The notes: a model not told the origin generated them from the sequence alone. A stretch of 64,000 nt of DNA from Cryobacterium sp. CG_9.6 (GCF_029893365.1 NZ_JARXUZ010000001.1:3286001-3350000); one strand, 5' to 3'. Shown: positions 17,873 through 26,680, numbered from the stretch's first letter. Numbers and translations are program-made.

Positions 17873-17969
17873 GTCGCTAGTTCAGGAGATCGGGCGCGCG
17901 GCACCACACCAGCCCGCGCAAACACGCGGCCGAGCCGCTGCCCGCGGCCAGATCTCCTGAACTAGCAAC
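17873..17969 (+). repeat. 97-bp palindromic element, copy B
   Basis: Same arms as copy A (17873-17891 and 17951-17969). The interior is nearly identical to copy A and again has one T in 59 bases. The A-B region fills the 330-bp gap between purD and the convergent carboxyltransferase gene; no gene is seen in it. Confidence 0.9.
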
Positions 17970-17998
17970 CGTGCACGGGGCAGGCGGCGTGAACGAGG

Positions 17999-19516
17999 TC
18001 AGGTGAGGCGACCCATGGCACGGTACTTGGCCACACGCAGCGGCAACAGCTGGGCGACGGGAGTGGTCGAGAGCATGGACAGCTCGTATTCGATGGCCGA
18101 TGCCATGCGCTGACAGAATGCCTTGCCCTCGAGGGTGGCATCGGGACGTTCGTCCACAATGTGATCGACAATTCCGTTGCGATACAGTGACGCCACGTTC
18201 ACGCCCTGCGCCTCCGACATGGCCGGCGCAAAGTCCGTGCTGCGATGCACAATGGCACTGGCCCCCTCTGGTGGCAGCGGCGACAGCCAGGCGTGCTGCG
18301 CGGCAATCGTGCGGTCGGCTGGCAGCAGGGCCAGCGCCCCGCCGCCCGCACCCTGCCCGAGCAGCACGGACACGGTCGGCGACCGCAGCCCAACAAGTTC
18401 GAGCAGAGACCGAGCGATTTCACCGGCCATGCCCCCCTCCTCGGCCTCCTTCGACAGCGCGGCGCCGGCGGTGTCAATCACGGTCAGCAGCGGCAGGCCC
18501 AGTTCTTCGGCCAGGCGCATGCCGCGGCGGGCTTCGCGCAACGATGCGGGGCCCATCTTCGTGTCCTGCGACGGTCGCGGCCGCCGGTGCCCGAGCACAA
18601 TGCACCCCTGCTCCCCAAACCGGGCGAGCGCGAGCATGAGCGCCGGGTCGTTTTCGCCCTCGCCGGTCCCGTTGAGCGGCAGCACATCATGGGCGCCCCA
18701 CGCCAACAGCTGACGCAGGTCCGGTCGCCGGGGATTACGCGAAATTTGAATGGATGCCCACGCATCGCCGGCCACGGGCCGCACCTCAAGCGAGTCCGGC
18801 GCCGTCACCGGTCCGAGCGGCTTGGACTGCAGAACGGTCAGCACGCGATCGAGAATCTCCGGCAGCTGCTCGGGCGGCACCACCGCATCGATGATGCCCT
18901 TATCAAAAAGATTCTCGGAAACCTGCACGCCGGTGGGAAACGGCTTGCCGTAGAGCGCCTCATAAACCCGCGGGCCGAGAAACCCGAGCAGAGCGCCCGG
19001 TTCGGCCACGGTGATGTGGCCGAGTGAGCCCCACGAAGCCATAACCCCACCGGTGGTGGGATGGCGCAGGTACACCAGATACGGCAGCCCGGCCTGACGG
19101 TGAGCGTGCACGGCAGCAGTGATCTTCACCATGGACAGGAACGCCAGCGTTCCCTCCTGCATGCGCGTGCCGCCCGAGGCGGGCCCGGCCAAGAGCGGCA
19201 GGCCGGCCTGCGTGGCCCGCTCGATGGCATCCACGATGCGGTCTGCCGCCGAGAGCCCAATGGAACCGGCCAGGAACGAGAACTCACTGACCACCACGGC
19301 CACCCGGCGGCCGCGAATGAGACCCTCGCCGGTGAGCACAGCTTCATCGATGCCGGTCTTCTCCCGCGCCCGCTGCAGGTCGCTCGCATAGGACTCGTTC
19401 GGGTCGGGGTCAACCACGGGGTGGTCCCAGCTCGCGAAGGTGCCCTCATCGAGCACCACGCCAATGAGTTCGGTGGCGGTCAGGTGGGTCGTCTTTGCTG
19501 CGGTTGCACTGGTCAT
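17999..19516 (-). CDS. Fused acyl-CoA carboxylase carboxyltransferase (AccD-AccA type)
   Basis: A 505-residue protein. The N-terminal half is AccD-like (ATELIGVVLDEGTFASWD, LAGPASGGTRMQEGT, HPTTGGVMASWGSLGH), without the zinc finger. The C-terminal half is AccA-like (LGHRRPRPSQDTKMGPAS, LPLLTVIDTAGAALSKEAEEGG, LLGQGAGGGALALLPADR). Such enzymes move carboxyl between biotin and acyl-CoA. No biotin carboxylase or BCCP gene is adjacent. Start ATG 19516 has GGAAGG upstream and is 1 bp past the CoA-transferase stop. Being last in the matC operon, it may act on malonyl-CoA, which is inference. Confidence 0.85.
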   Translation of the reverse strand: MTSATAAKTTHLTATELIGVVLDEGTFASWDHPVVDPDPNESYASDLQRAREKTGIDEAVLTGEGLIRGRRVAVVVSEFSFLAGSIGLSAADRIVDAIERATQAGLPLLAGPASGGTRMQEGTLAFLSMVKITAAVHAHRQAGLPYLVYLRHPTTGGVMASWGSLGHITVAEPGALLGFLGPRVYEALYGKPFPTGVQVSENLFDKGIIDAVVPPEQLPEILDRVLTVLQSKPLGPVTAPDSLEVRPVAGDAWASIQISRNPRRPDLRQLLAWGAHDVLPLNGTGEGENDPALMLALARFGEQGCIVLGHRRPRPSQDTKMGPASLREARRGMRLAEELGLPLLTVIDTAGAALSKEAEEGGMAGEIARSLLELVGLRSPTVSVLLGQGAGGGALALLPADRTIAAQHAWLSPLPPEGASAIVHRSTDFAPAMSEAQGVNVASLYRNGIVDHIVDERPDATLEGKAFCQRMASAIEYELSMLSTTPVAQLLPLRVAKYRAMGRLT

Positions 19517-19517
19517 G

Positions 19518-20753
19518 TCAGACACCTTCCGGGGAGTTGCCGAGCCAGGCTCGAATGTGGTCGCCGTGCTGGTTAAGAACCGGCGGAGCGGTGTGCTGGG
19601 TGTTCGTTGTCTCGAACTCGTCGGCGGGTCCGAAGAATCGCAGGGGCGGGCCCGGAAGGTTGATCGGTCCAAGCACGTCGTGGTCGACCTCGATCAGCAA
19701 ACCCTGCGACAACACCTGGTCCCATTTGTAGACCTCGTCGAGGGATCGCACCTTGCCGGCCGGGAGGCCCGCGGTATCCAATTTTGCGAGCAGGTCGGCG
19801 GCGTCAAAGTGAGCGAAGACATCCGTTATCTCACGCTTGAGGTCGTCCCGATTGCGCACCCGCTGGGCGTTGCTGGCATACTCCGGCCGGTCCGGGTCGA
19901 GCCCAAACTCGCGGGCAAAGGTGGCCCACAGCTTTTCGCTGCCGATGCTGATCTGCACGCTGCCCTTGCGGCACGCGAACAGTCCGTAGGGGGCAATAGA
20001 CGGATGATGGTTGCCCTGTGCCTCAGGCACCTCACCCGCCACGGTTGCCCGGGTTCCCTGAAACGCGTGCACGCCCACGAGCGACGCGAGCAGTGAGGTG
20101 CGCACCACTTGCCCCACTCCCGTGCGTTCCCGCTCGAGGAGCGCCGCGAGCAGACCGAAGGCGCCGTACATGCCCGACAGGAGGTCGGCGATGGGAACCC
20201 CCACCCGCTGCGGGTCGTCGGGGGCGGAGCCGGTGAGGGACATGAGCCCGGCCTCGCCCTGCACGATCTGGTCGTACCCACTGCGGCTGGACTCGGGGCC
20301 GTCGTGGCCGAAACCGGTGATCGAGAGAATCACCAGCGAGGGATTGAGGGCGTGCATGGCTTCGGGTGAGAACCCGAGACGGTCGAGCACGCCCGGACGG
20401 AAGTTCTCCACCACCACGTCGGCCCGCAGCAGCAGCTCGGTCAGCACGCTGCGGCCGTCGTCGCTCTTGAGGTCGAGGGCGATGGATTCCTTGTTGCGGT
20501 TACACGAGAGAAAATACGTGGACTGCGGGTCGTCGGCAGGGCCCACGAAGGGCGGCCCCCAGCCACGGGTGTCATCACCCGTGCCGGGGGTCTCCACCTT
20601 GATCACGCGGGCTCCGAGGTCGGCCAGCATCATGCTGGCGTGCGGCCCAGCCAGCGCACGGCTGAGATCCACCACTACATACCCGGCGAGCGGGCCCTGT
20701 CGGGTCTCGGTGAGCGGAGCGGTGAGCGGTGCGGAGGTGGTCTGCGTGGTCAT
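19518..20753 (-). CDS. Class III CoA-transferase (CaiB/BaiF family)
   Basis: A 411-residue enzyme. The family pattern is clear: GYVVVDLSRALAGPHASMMLADLGARVIKVE, NFRPGVLDRLGFS, and the active-site Asp in VGVPIADLLSGMYGAFGLLAALLERE. Class III CoA-transferases move CoA between carboxylic acids. The start is ATG 20753; the longer reading frame upstream overlaps matC and is unlikely. Position between a malonate-type carrier and a carboxyltransferase suggests activation of malonate (or a similar dicarboxylate) to its CoA thioester. Confidence 0.88.
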   Translation of the reverse strand: MTTQTTSAPLTAPLTETRQGPLAGYVVVDLSRALAGPHASMMLADLGARVIKVETPGTGDDTRGWGPPFVGPADDPQSTYFLSCNRNKESIALDLKSDDGRSVLTELLLRADVVVENFRPGVLDRLGFSPEAMHALNPSLVILSITGFGHDGPESSRSGYDQIVQGEAGLMSLTGSAPDDPQRVGVPIADLLSGMYGAFGLLAALLERERTGVGQVVRTSLLASLVGVHAFQGTRATVAGEVPEAQGNHHPSIAPYGLFACRKGSVQISIGSEKLWATFAREFGLDPDRPEYASNAQRVRNRDDLKREITDVFAHFDAADLLAKLDTAGLPAGKVRSLDEVYKWDQVLSQGLLIEVDHDVLGPINLPGPPLRFFGPADEFETTNTQHTAPPVLNQHGDHIRAWLGNSPEGV

Positions 20754-20794
20754 GGTCGAACCTTTCTCAAGTGGATGCGTGTGGCTGTGTTGGT

Positions 20795-22162
20795 CTACAG
20801 CCACCCGGGAACAACCAGCACGAGCCAGGCGATGGCCGGGCCGGCCACGACGACGATCCCGCTGTAGGCGAGGATCTGCTTGTAGAAGCGGTCCTTGTCT
20901 ACGTCGTCGGGTGCGTTGGCGAGCACGAGCGCACCGTTGGTGGAGAAGGGCGACACGTCGACGATGGTCGAGGCCACCGCCAGGGCACAAATCACGCCGA
21001 TCGCTCCGATTTCACCCGTGGCCAGGAATGGCACAGCGAGCGGAATCAGGGCGGCGAGGATAGCGGTGGAGGAGGCGAAGGCAGAAACAACCGCGCCGAT
21101 GTAGCAGATCAGAAGCGCGGCCAGCAGCGGCATTCCGAGGGCGGCAACGCCGTTCGACACGAACTCGATGGTTCCGGCCTCTTCGAGCACGCCCACAAAG
21201 GTAAGCATTCCGCAGATGAGCAGAACGGTGGACCAGCTGATCTTGTTGACCGCACCCTTCTGCGCGGAGGGCGAGACGAGAGCCAAAATGACGGCGATCG
21301 TGATGGCGACAAAGCCCACATCCACTTTGAATCCGAGTGCGATCACGGCGAGCGCAATGAGGCCGGCAAGCGTGACGAGCTGAGGAACGCGCGGGGACGC
21401 GGTCTCCGTGGCGTCAACGCCGTCGCCGGCTGGGTCGCGGGGGCCGTAGATGCCCGAGCCGAAGCCCTTGTAGTTCACATCTCCGCCGGCACGAGCGGCA
21501 ACGCTCACGCTCATGCGGGCCTCAGCGGCCTGCTCCACGAAGTGTCCGACGCGAGACGACATCAGCTTGCGACCGCCGAGCACCGCGAACAGCACCACGG
21601 CGATGAGGAAGTTGAAGATCAGGCTCGACAGGAAGACCGCGGTGGGGCTGGCCTCGAGGCCGGTGGTGGCGATGAGGCTGTTCACGATGACGCCGTAGAC
21701 GGCGATTGGCGAGAAGCCACCGCCCTGGGCCCCGTGAATGACCATCATGCCCATGAGAAGCGGGCTGATCTTGTATTTGCGAGCGAATCCGAGGGCGATC
21801 GGGGCCACGATGGCCACGGCCGCCGGGGAGAGAGCGCCCACGGCTGTGATGAGGGCGGTGATGACGAACATCACCCAGGGGATGAGGGCCACCCGGCCGC
21901 CGACGAGCCGCACGGCACCGCGCACGAGCAGGTCAATGGTGCCGTTACCCTGCGCAATGGCGAAGAGATAGGTGACGCCCACGAGGGTGAGGAACAGGCC
22001 GCCGGGGAAGTTGGCGAGAATATCTTTGGTTTCCATCCCCAGGAAGACGGCGCCGAGCAGGAACGCCCCGACGAAGGCCAGCGCCCCCATGTTGACGGGG
22101 AGCAGGGTGGCGATCAAGAACATCACCGCGAGAATGATTATCGATATAACGGGAGCGGACAT
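20795..22162 (-). CDS. matC: Malonate/dicarboxylate carrier, MatC-like
   Basis: A 455-residue membrane transporter with about twelve helices. The N-terminal segment PVNMGALAFVGAFLLGAVFLGM is the MatC_N signature, and the rest matches the rhizobial malonate carrier pattern (GAQGGGFSPIAVYG, VNKISWSTVLLICGMLTFVGV, SAFASSTAILAALIPLAVPFL, TIVDVSPFSTNGALVLANAPDD). It imports malonate or related dicarboxylates across the cytoplasmic membrane. It is the first gene of a three-gene unit and divergent from a GntR gene, the layout of rhizobial mat loci. A GGAGG site precedes ATG 22162. Confidence 0.85.
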   Translation of the reverse strand: MSAPVISIIILAVMFLIATLLPVNMGALAFVGAFLLGAVFLGMETKDILANFPGGLFLTLVGVTYLFAIAQGNGTIDLLVRGAVRLVGGRVALIPWVMFVITALITAVGALSPAAVAIVAPIALGFARKYKISPLLMGMMVIHGAQGGGFSPIAVYGVIVNSLIATTGLEASPTAVFLSSLIFNFLIAVVLFAVLGGRKLMSSRVGHFVEQAAEARMSVSVAARAGGDVNYKGFGSGIYGPRDPAGDGVDATETASPRVPQLVTLAGLIALAVIALGFKVDVGFVAITIAVILALVSPSAQKGAVNKISWSTVLLICGMLTFVGVLEEAGTIEFVSNGVAALGMPLLAALLICYIGAVVSAFASSTAILAALIPLAVPFLATGEIGAIGVICALAVASTIVDVSPFSTNGALVLANAPDDVDKDRFYKQILAYSGIVVVAGPAIAWLVLVVPGWL

Positions 22163-22208
22163 CTTTGTTCCTCCATTGGCACTACGAAAAGTGGCTCAAT
22201 TAGCTTCG

Positions 22209-22223
22209 TGAGCAAATGGCTCA
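22209..22223. promoter_or_regulatory. Candidate operator for the divergent GntR regulator
   Basis: Perfect inverted repeat TGAGC-N5-GCTCA in the 137-bp gap between matC and the GntR gene. On the minus strand a TTGACA (complement of 22254-22259) lies upstream of it, so a bound repressor would sit between promoter and matC. Confidence 0.55.
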
Positions 22224-22299
22224 CTGGCCTAGCCTCCTAGACAGTAGGTGAGTTGTCAAGCGTGTATTCTGAGTGCCAACAAGATTGCGGGAGGCAGAC

Positions 22300-23001
22300 G
22301 TGCATCGGGATCCACTACCCCAGCCCTTCACACGCGTGTCCAAACCCCGCCTCTATGAGCAGCTGGTGACGCAGATTCTCGGGTATATCGAGTCCGCCCA
22401 CCTCGGCCCTGGCGACCTGCTCCCCGCCGAACGGGAACTTGCCGAACGACTCGGAGTGTCCCGAGCCACCCTCGCTCAGGCCCTCGTTGCGCTCGAAGTT
22501 TTGGGAGTCATCGACGTGCAGCACGGCACCGGCGCGGTTCTCGTGCACCGGCCGAGCGTGGCATCCGTTATAAAAGGTCTGAGCGAACACCGCAATCGAC
22601 TACCCGACATCGTCGAAGCCCGCAGCACGCTCGAGGTGAAGCTCGCCGAGCTGGCCGCGGAACGTCGAACGGATGCCGAACTCGCGGCCATCGAGAACGC
22701 CCTCGATGTCATGAAGGCCGAGATCGACTCCGGCGGCAAGGGTGCCCGCGGCGATGAGCTGTTTCATCAGGCCGTCACGGCGGCCGCGCACTCCACCGTG
22801 CTCGCCCAACTGATGACCTTCATCGCCGAGATGATTCTCGAGACGCGGCTGGAATCCCTCGGCCAGCCCGGACGCCCCGCGCAGTCCCTGGCCTCCCATC
22901 GGGTGATCACAGCGGCGATTCGCGCGCAGGATCCCGAGGCGGCGAAGGCGGCCATGCTCGCGCACATCGTGCTCGTTTCGGACGTGGCTTTGCTCAAGTA
23001 G
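22300..23001 (+). CDS. GntR-family regulator (FadR/FCD type), probable malonate regulator
   Basis: A 233-residue repressor-type protein. An N-terminal winged helix (LYEQLVTQILGYIESAHLGPG, LPAERELAERLGVSRATL) is followed by an FCD effector domain with helical His/Asp-type metal-ligand positions (DELFHQAVTAAAHS, ASHRVITAAIRAQ). The start is GTG 22300 because GGGAGG lies 5 bp upstream; a GTG at 22273 is in frame but has no such site. Divergent from matC, it resembles MatR of rhizobial malonate loci, so a malonate or malonyl-CoA effector is inferred. Confidence 0.85.
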   Translation: MHRDPLPQPFTRVSKPRLYEQLVTQILGYIESAHLGPGDLLPAERELAERLGVSRATLAQALVALEVLGVIDVQHGTGAVLVHRPSVASVIKGLSEHRNRLPDIVEARSTLEVKLAELAAERRTDAELAAIENALDVMKAEIDSGGKGARGDELFHQAVTAAAHSTVLAQLMTFIAEMILETRLESLGQPGRPAQSLASHRVITAAIRAQDPEAAKAAMLAHIVLVSDVALLK

Positions 23002-23015
23002 GGGAGAATACTGGA

Positions 23016-23960
23016 GTGATCGAATCCGAGCAGCCCACAGCATCCGTCGCCCTCACCATGCCGGGCTGGCACCATGCCTACTCGGGCAAGGTGCGCGACC
23101 TCTATATTGCGACAACGCCGACAGCGGATACCGACCTCACGACCGCCGCCCGCGTGCTCGTGGTAGCGAGCGATCGGGTGAGCGCGTTCGACCACGTGCT
23201 GGAGCCGGGGATTCCCGGAAAGGGTGAGCTGCTCACCACGTTGAGCCTCTGGTGGTTCGACCGGCTGACCCTGGTACCCAATCACCTGGTGGCCGACCAC
23301 GAACTTGCCGGCGACACGGTGCGCGAGCTCATTCCGGCTGCCGTTGCCGGGCGCGCGATGCTCTGCCGCACTCTCGACATGTTTCCGGTGGAGTGCGTGG
23401 TGCGTGGCTACCTCACCGGCTCGGGCTGGAAGGAATACCAGGAGAGCCAGTCGGTGTGCGGCATTGCTCTGCCGGCCGGACTCACGAACGGCGACCGGCT
23501 GCCGGAACCGATTTACACACCGGCCTGGAAGGCGCCGATGGGTGAGCACGACGAGAACATCTCGTTTGAGCGCACCGTGGAGCTCGTGGGCGAGACCGTA
23601 GCGGCTGAGCTGCGCGACCTGTCGCTCGCGCTGTTCGCCACGGCATCCACCATTGCCGAGAACGCCGGCGTTATTCTCGCCGACACCAAGTTTGAGTTCG
23701 GCGCGAACCGGGAGACGGGCGTCACAACGCTGGCCGACGAGGTACTCACGAGCGATTCCAGCCGCTACTGGGACGCCGAAGCGTGGCGCACCGGCACGAC
23801 CCCGGAGTCGCGCATGGCCAGCTTCGACAAGCAGATCGTGCGCGACTGGCTCGCCGCGCACTGGGACGGCACGGGGACCCCGCCGCTGCTGCCCGCCGAG
23901 ATCGTGGAGCAGACCGCCGCACGCTACCGCGAACTGCTCGAGCGCCTCACCCGCGCCTGA
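23016..23960 (+). CDS. purC: Phosphoribosylaminoimidazole-succinocarboxamide synthase (SAICAR synthetase)
   Basis: A 314-residue enzyme joining CAIR and aspartate with ATP. Landmarks: HAYSGKVRDLYIA at the N-terminus, LVVASDRVSAFDHVLEPGIPGKG, MLCRTLDMFPVECVVRGYLTGSGWKEY, ILADTKFEFG and TLADEVLTSDSSRYW. Start GTG 23016, 14 bp after the GntR stop with GGGGAG upstream; the GntR gene and purC may be read together. Typical length for the actinobacterial form. Confidence 0.96.
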   Translation: MIESEQPTASVALTMPGWHHAYSGKVRDLYIATTPTADTDLTTAARVLVVASDRVSAFDHVLEPGIPGKGELLTTLSLWWFDRLTLVPNHLVADHELAGDTVRELIPAAVAGRAMLCRTLDMFPVECVVRGYLTGSGWKEYQESQSVCGIALPAGLTNGDRLPEPIYTPAWKAPMGEHDENISFERTVELVGETVAAELRDLSLALFATASTIAENAGVILADTKFEFGANRETGVTTLADEVLTSDSSRYWDAEAWRTGTTPESRMASFDKQIVRDWLAAHWDGTGTPPLLPAEIVEQTAARYRELLERLTRA

Positions 23961-24060
23961 CCTGTGTCTGGCCCGTTGCCGGCCTGAGCCGCGCCCGTGT
24001 CCTGGCCCGTGCCCGCGCCCGCGCCCGGGCCCGGACGGTCGGAAATCGCCATCGCGCCTA

Positions 24061-24104
24061 AAATCGGGGGCCGCTACGCCGGTTACGGTAGCGCCCCTCG
24101 ATTT
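24061..24104 (+). terminator. Long imperfect hairpin downstream of purC
   Basis: Arms 24061-24077 and 24088-24104 match at 15 of 17 positions (AAATCG...CGCTAC types) around a 10-base loop. It lies 100 bp after purC, beyond a low-complexity GCCCGC run (about 24001-24035), and ends in a short T stretch, so it may be the purC terminator. The rest of 23961-24230 shows no gene. Confidence 0.5.
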
Positions 24105-24230
24105 CGGCAGCGACCTCAGCCTGTCTCCGTAGCGGCCACCACTTCCCGTAGCGGCGGCGACTCTGCTGCTCCCGATGACGTTTGGCGCAACGGAAACCAC
24201 GGCGAAACACGGCTTCGATAGTCTTCTTCC

Positions 24231-24608
24231 ATGAGAATCAAAATGTGTAGCGTGCACGTCAAGGATCCTGCCGACGCGTTCGATTTCTACACCAAGATCC
24301 TTGGCTTCGATGAGCTTATGAAGGCACCCGAGGCAGAGCTCTACATCGTTCGCTCGCCCGAAGATCCCCACGGCGTCGGTCTGCTCCTGGAACCCACCGA
24401 TACCAAGGTGGCCAAGACTTATCAGGAGGGCATTGCGCGCCTCGGGCTCCCCGCAATCGTCTTCGGCAGCGCCGATGTGGCGGCAGAGCACAAGCGTTTG
24501 GTGGCGCTCGGAGTGCGCTTCATCGCGGCCCCCACAACCGATGTCTACGGAACCACCGCCGACTTCGACGACACCTGCGGCAACATCATCCGCCTGCACC
24601 AGGACTAG
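24231..24608 (+). CDS. VOC-family (glyoxalase/bleomycin-resistance fold) protein
   Basis: A 125-residue single vicinal-oxygen-chelate domain pair: beta-alpha-beta-beta-beta modules with KMCSVHVKDPADAFDFYTKILGFDE at the N-terminus and FDDTCGNIIRLHQD at the C-terminus. A metal-ligand pattern of His near residue 9 and a C-terminal Asn/His is plausible. VOC proteins include glyoxalases, dioxygenases and drug-binding proteins; which applies here is unknown. Start ATG 24231. It stands alone between purC and a palindromic repeat. Confidence 0.8.
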   Translation: MRIKMCSVHVKDPADAFDFYTKILGFDELMKAPEAELYIVRSPEDPHGVGLLLEPTDTKVAKTYQEGIARLGLPAIVFGSADVAAEHKRLVALGVRFIAAPTTDVYGTTADFDDTCGNIIRLHQD

Positions 24609-24653
24609 GTACGGTTCCCGCTCCCCCGCCAGACGCCTCACCCGGCACACCCC

Positions 24654-24750
24654 GTCGCTAGTTCAGGAGATCCACCCGCGCACGCACGCAACCACCGCGC
24701 CAAACCGCCACCCAGCGGATGCACGCAGCCACATCTCCTGAACTAGCAAC
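24654..24750 (+). repeat. 97-bp palindromic element, copy C
   Basis: Arms 24654-24672 and 24732-24750 are those of copies A and B (first base pair of the right arm changed). The 59-bp interior is unrelated in sequence to A/B but has the same length and again only one T. It lies 45 bp after the VOC gene. Confidence 0.88.
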
Positions 24751-24760
24751 CGACCCCGCA

Positions 24761-24908
24761 CCCCACCAGAACGCAGGCGAGTCGCGCCAATGACACCCTC
24801 GCGGGCACCCGGAAGGCGCGAACGCCGCCAGTCACGCCGGCGACCCCACCAGAACGCAGGCGAGTCGCGCCAATGACACCCTCGCGGGCACCCGGAAGGT
24901 GCAAACGT
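24761..24908 (+). repeat. Tandem duplication, 83-bp period
   Basis: A block starting CCCCACCAGAACGCAGGCGA at 24761 is repeated at 24844; about 56 bases are identical and the following 20 are similar. With copy C it fills the 341-bp gap between the VOC gene and the TetR gene; no gene is seen there. Confidence 0.8.
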
Positions 24909-24949
24909 CGCCAGCGGATGCCCGCACGCGGGACAGTCGCGGCGGGAAC

Positions 24950-25654
24950 CTACGCGACGGGGCCGTGACCGGAACGGCCGGCGCGCTTGGCTCGTCGGGT
25001 GAGGCCGTGCAGGGTGGCCCGGAATTCCTTGGCGTTGAGCGGACGACCGGCGAGCTTCGGCCGCGCATACCCGGCCGGCCGCAGGCCGTCGAGCACGATC
25101 GACAACTGCCGCCGCCACTGGCCGGCGTACCCGTCACCCAGGCTGCCCAGTGACCCCACCATGGTCACGAGCACGGCGATATCGACGGCATCCACGTCGG
25201 GGCGCAGGTCACCGTCTTTTTTAGCCTGGGTCACCAGTGCGGCAATGAAGCCGTCAAACTGAGCGGCTGGCTGATTCGCGGGGTCGAGGAGGGCCATCCG
25301 CTTCAAAATGGGCGGCAGGGCTGGGTCGGCCACGAGCCACTCGGCCACACGTTCGGTGTACACCACCACGCCGTCCCAGGCCGTAGGGGCCGCCTCGATC
25401 TCGCCGCGCACGGAGGTGAGCTCGGCGAGCGCCAACTCGTACAGGGCGCGAATAAGGTCGTCGCGAGTAGGAAAGTTTCGGTAGAGAGTGGCCACGCCCA
25501 CATCAGCGCGGCGCGCAATTTCTTCGAGGGACGCATCGACACCAGCGGTCGCAAACAGCGCACGCGCCTCGGTTACCAGGCGCTCCCGGTTCTGCCGGGC
25601 GTCACGGCGCCGCGGTTGCGAACCTTCCTGGGAAGCACGAGTCGACGAAGTCAT
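24950..25654 (-). CDS. TetR-family transcriptional regulator
   Basis: A 234-residue regulator. The TetR helix-turn-helix is at residues 25-70 (RLVTEARALFATAGVDASLEEIARRADVG, then VATLYRNFPTRDDLIRALYE), followed by an all-helical ligand-binding domain. It is divergent from the kynurenine operon with 171 bp between starts, so it may regulate kynA or an unlinked target; the effector is unknown. The C-terminus is basic. Start ATG 25654. Confidence 0.85.
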   Translation of the reverse strand: MTSSTRASQEGSQPRRRDARQNRERLVTEARALFATAGVDASLEEIARRADVGVATLYRNFPTRDDLIRALYELALAELTSVRGEIEAAPTAWDGVVVYTERVAEWLVADPALPPILKRMALLDPANQPAAQFDGFIAALVTQAKKDGDLRPDVDAVDIAVLVTMVGSLGSLGDGYAGQWRRQLSIVLDGLRPAGYARPKLAGRPLNAKEFRATLHGLTRRAKRAGRSGHGPVA

Positions 25655-25687
25655 GGGTCGATTCTAGGTCCCCCACCTCCACAATGG

Positions 25688-25703
25688 CGGAGGGAATCCT
25701 CCG
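25688..25703. promoter_or_regulatory. Candidate TetR operator
   Basis: Inverted repeat CGGAGG-GAAT-CCTCCG in the gap between the TetR gene and kynA, 34 bp upstream of the TetR start. Function is inferred from position only. Confidence 0.4.
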
Positions 25704-25825
25704 TGCGGCCTGTACACCGGCCCGCGAACCGGCCCCAGTCTTGCATCCGAGCCGCGCACACCGCAGAATTCAGGGAACGCAACTCGGTATCGCGAACCCT
25801 CACCGAGTTCGGAAATGGACCACGC

Positions 25826-26680
25826 ATGCCTGTCGAGCACAACACCCGCGACTTTGACCCGGAGATCGTCACCGACTTTCGTGAGCGCATGAGCTACGGG
25901 GCCTACCTGGACTTGCCCACCCTGCTCATGGCGCAGAAGCCCGTGAGCGTTCCGGAGCACCATGACGAGCTGCTCTTCATCATTCAGCACCAAACCACCG
26001 AACTCTGGCTCAAACTCATGCTGCACGAGCTCCGGGCGGCCACCGAGTCGCTGCGTGTCGATCACCTCGCCCCGGCGCTCAAGCGCATTGCCCGCGTCAA
26101 GCACATTCAGCGCACACTTACCGAGCAGTGGTCGGTGCTGGCGACCCTCACCCCCACCGAATACGCCGAATTCCGCGGATTTCTCGGCAATTCCTCGGGC
26201 TTTCAGTCCTACCAATATCGAGCGGTCGAGTTCGCGTTAGGCAATAAGAATAAGCGGATGCTCGACGTGTTTGCGAGCGACCCCGCCGCTCTCGCACTCC
26301 TCACCGCCGTCTTCGAGGCACCGAGCATCTACGACGAGTTTCTGCGGTATCTGGCTCGGAACGGCTACGACGTCTCGGCCGAGATTCTGAACCGCGACGT
26401 TACCGAGGCGTGGGTGTATCACCCCGACCTCGTCGCCACCTTCCGCGGCATCTATGAGAATGCGAGCGAGCATTGGAGTGCGTACGAGGCGTGTGAAGAG
26501 CTCGTGGACCTCGAAGACAACTTTCAGCTGTGGCGCTTTCGACACCTCAAAACCGTTCAGCGCATCATTGGCATGAAGCCGGGCACCGGTGGGTCGAGCG
26601 GCGCGGCCTTCTTGCAGAAGGCACTGGAACTCACCTTCTTCCCCGAGCTGTTCGCGGTGCGCACCGAGATCGGTCGCTAG
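25826..26680 (+). CDS. kynA: Tryptophan 2,3-dioxygenase
   Basis: A 284-residue haem enzyme opening the indole ring of tryptophan to N-formylkynurenine. Landmarks: MSYGAYLDLPTLLMAQ, HHDELLFIIQHQTTELWLKL (with the substrate-base His), FRGFLGNSSGFQSYQYR and FRHLKTVQRIIGMKPGTGGSSG (with the haem-ligand His). ATG 25826 is chosen because the family starts about here; the frame is open further upstream. First gene of a kynA-amidohydrolase-kynU operon. Confidence 0.95.
   Translation: MPVEHNTRDFDPEIVTDFRERMSYGAYLDLPTLLMAQKPVSVPEHHDELLFIIQHQTTELWLKLMLHELRAATESLRVDHLAPALKRIARVKHIQRTLTEQWSVLATLTPTEYAEFRGFLGNSSGFQSYQYRAVEFALGNKNKRMLDVFASDPAALALLTAVFEAPSIYDEFLRYLARNGYDVSAEILNRDVTEAWVYHPDLVATFRGIYENASEHWSAYEACEELVDLEDNFQLWRFRHLKTVQRIIGMKPGTGGSSGAAFLQKALELTFFPELFAVRTEIGR

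Noticed and set aside
17681..17969. tRNA or other stable RNA after purD
   Set aside because: The palindromic elements do not fold into a cloverleaf and lack a TTCRANY loop.
20729..22240. 503-codon open frame on the plus strand
   Set aside because: Antisense of matC; the matC frame has strong family motifs.
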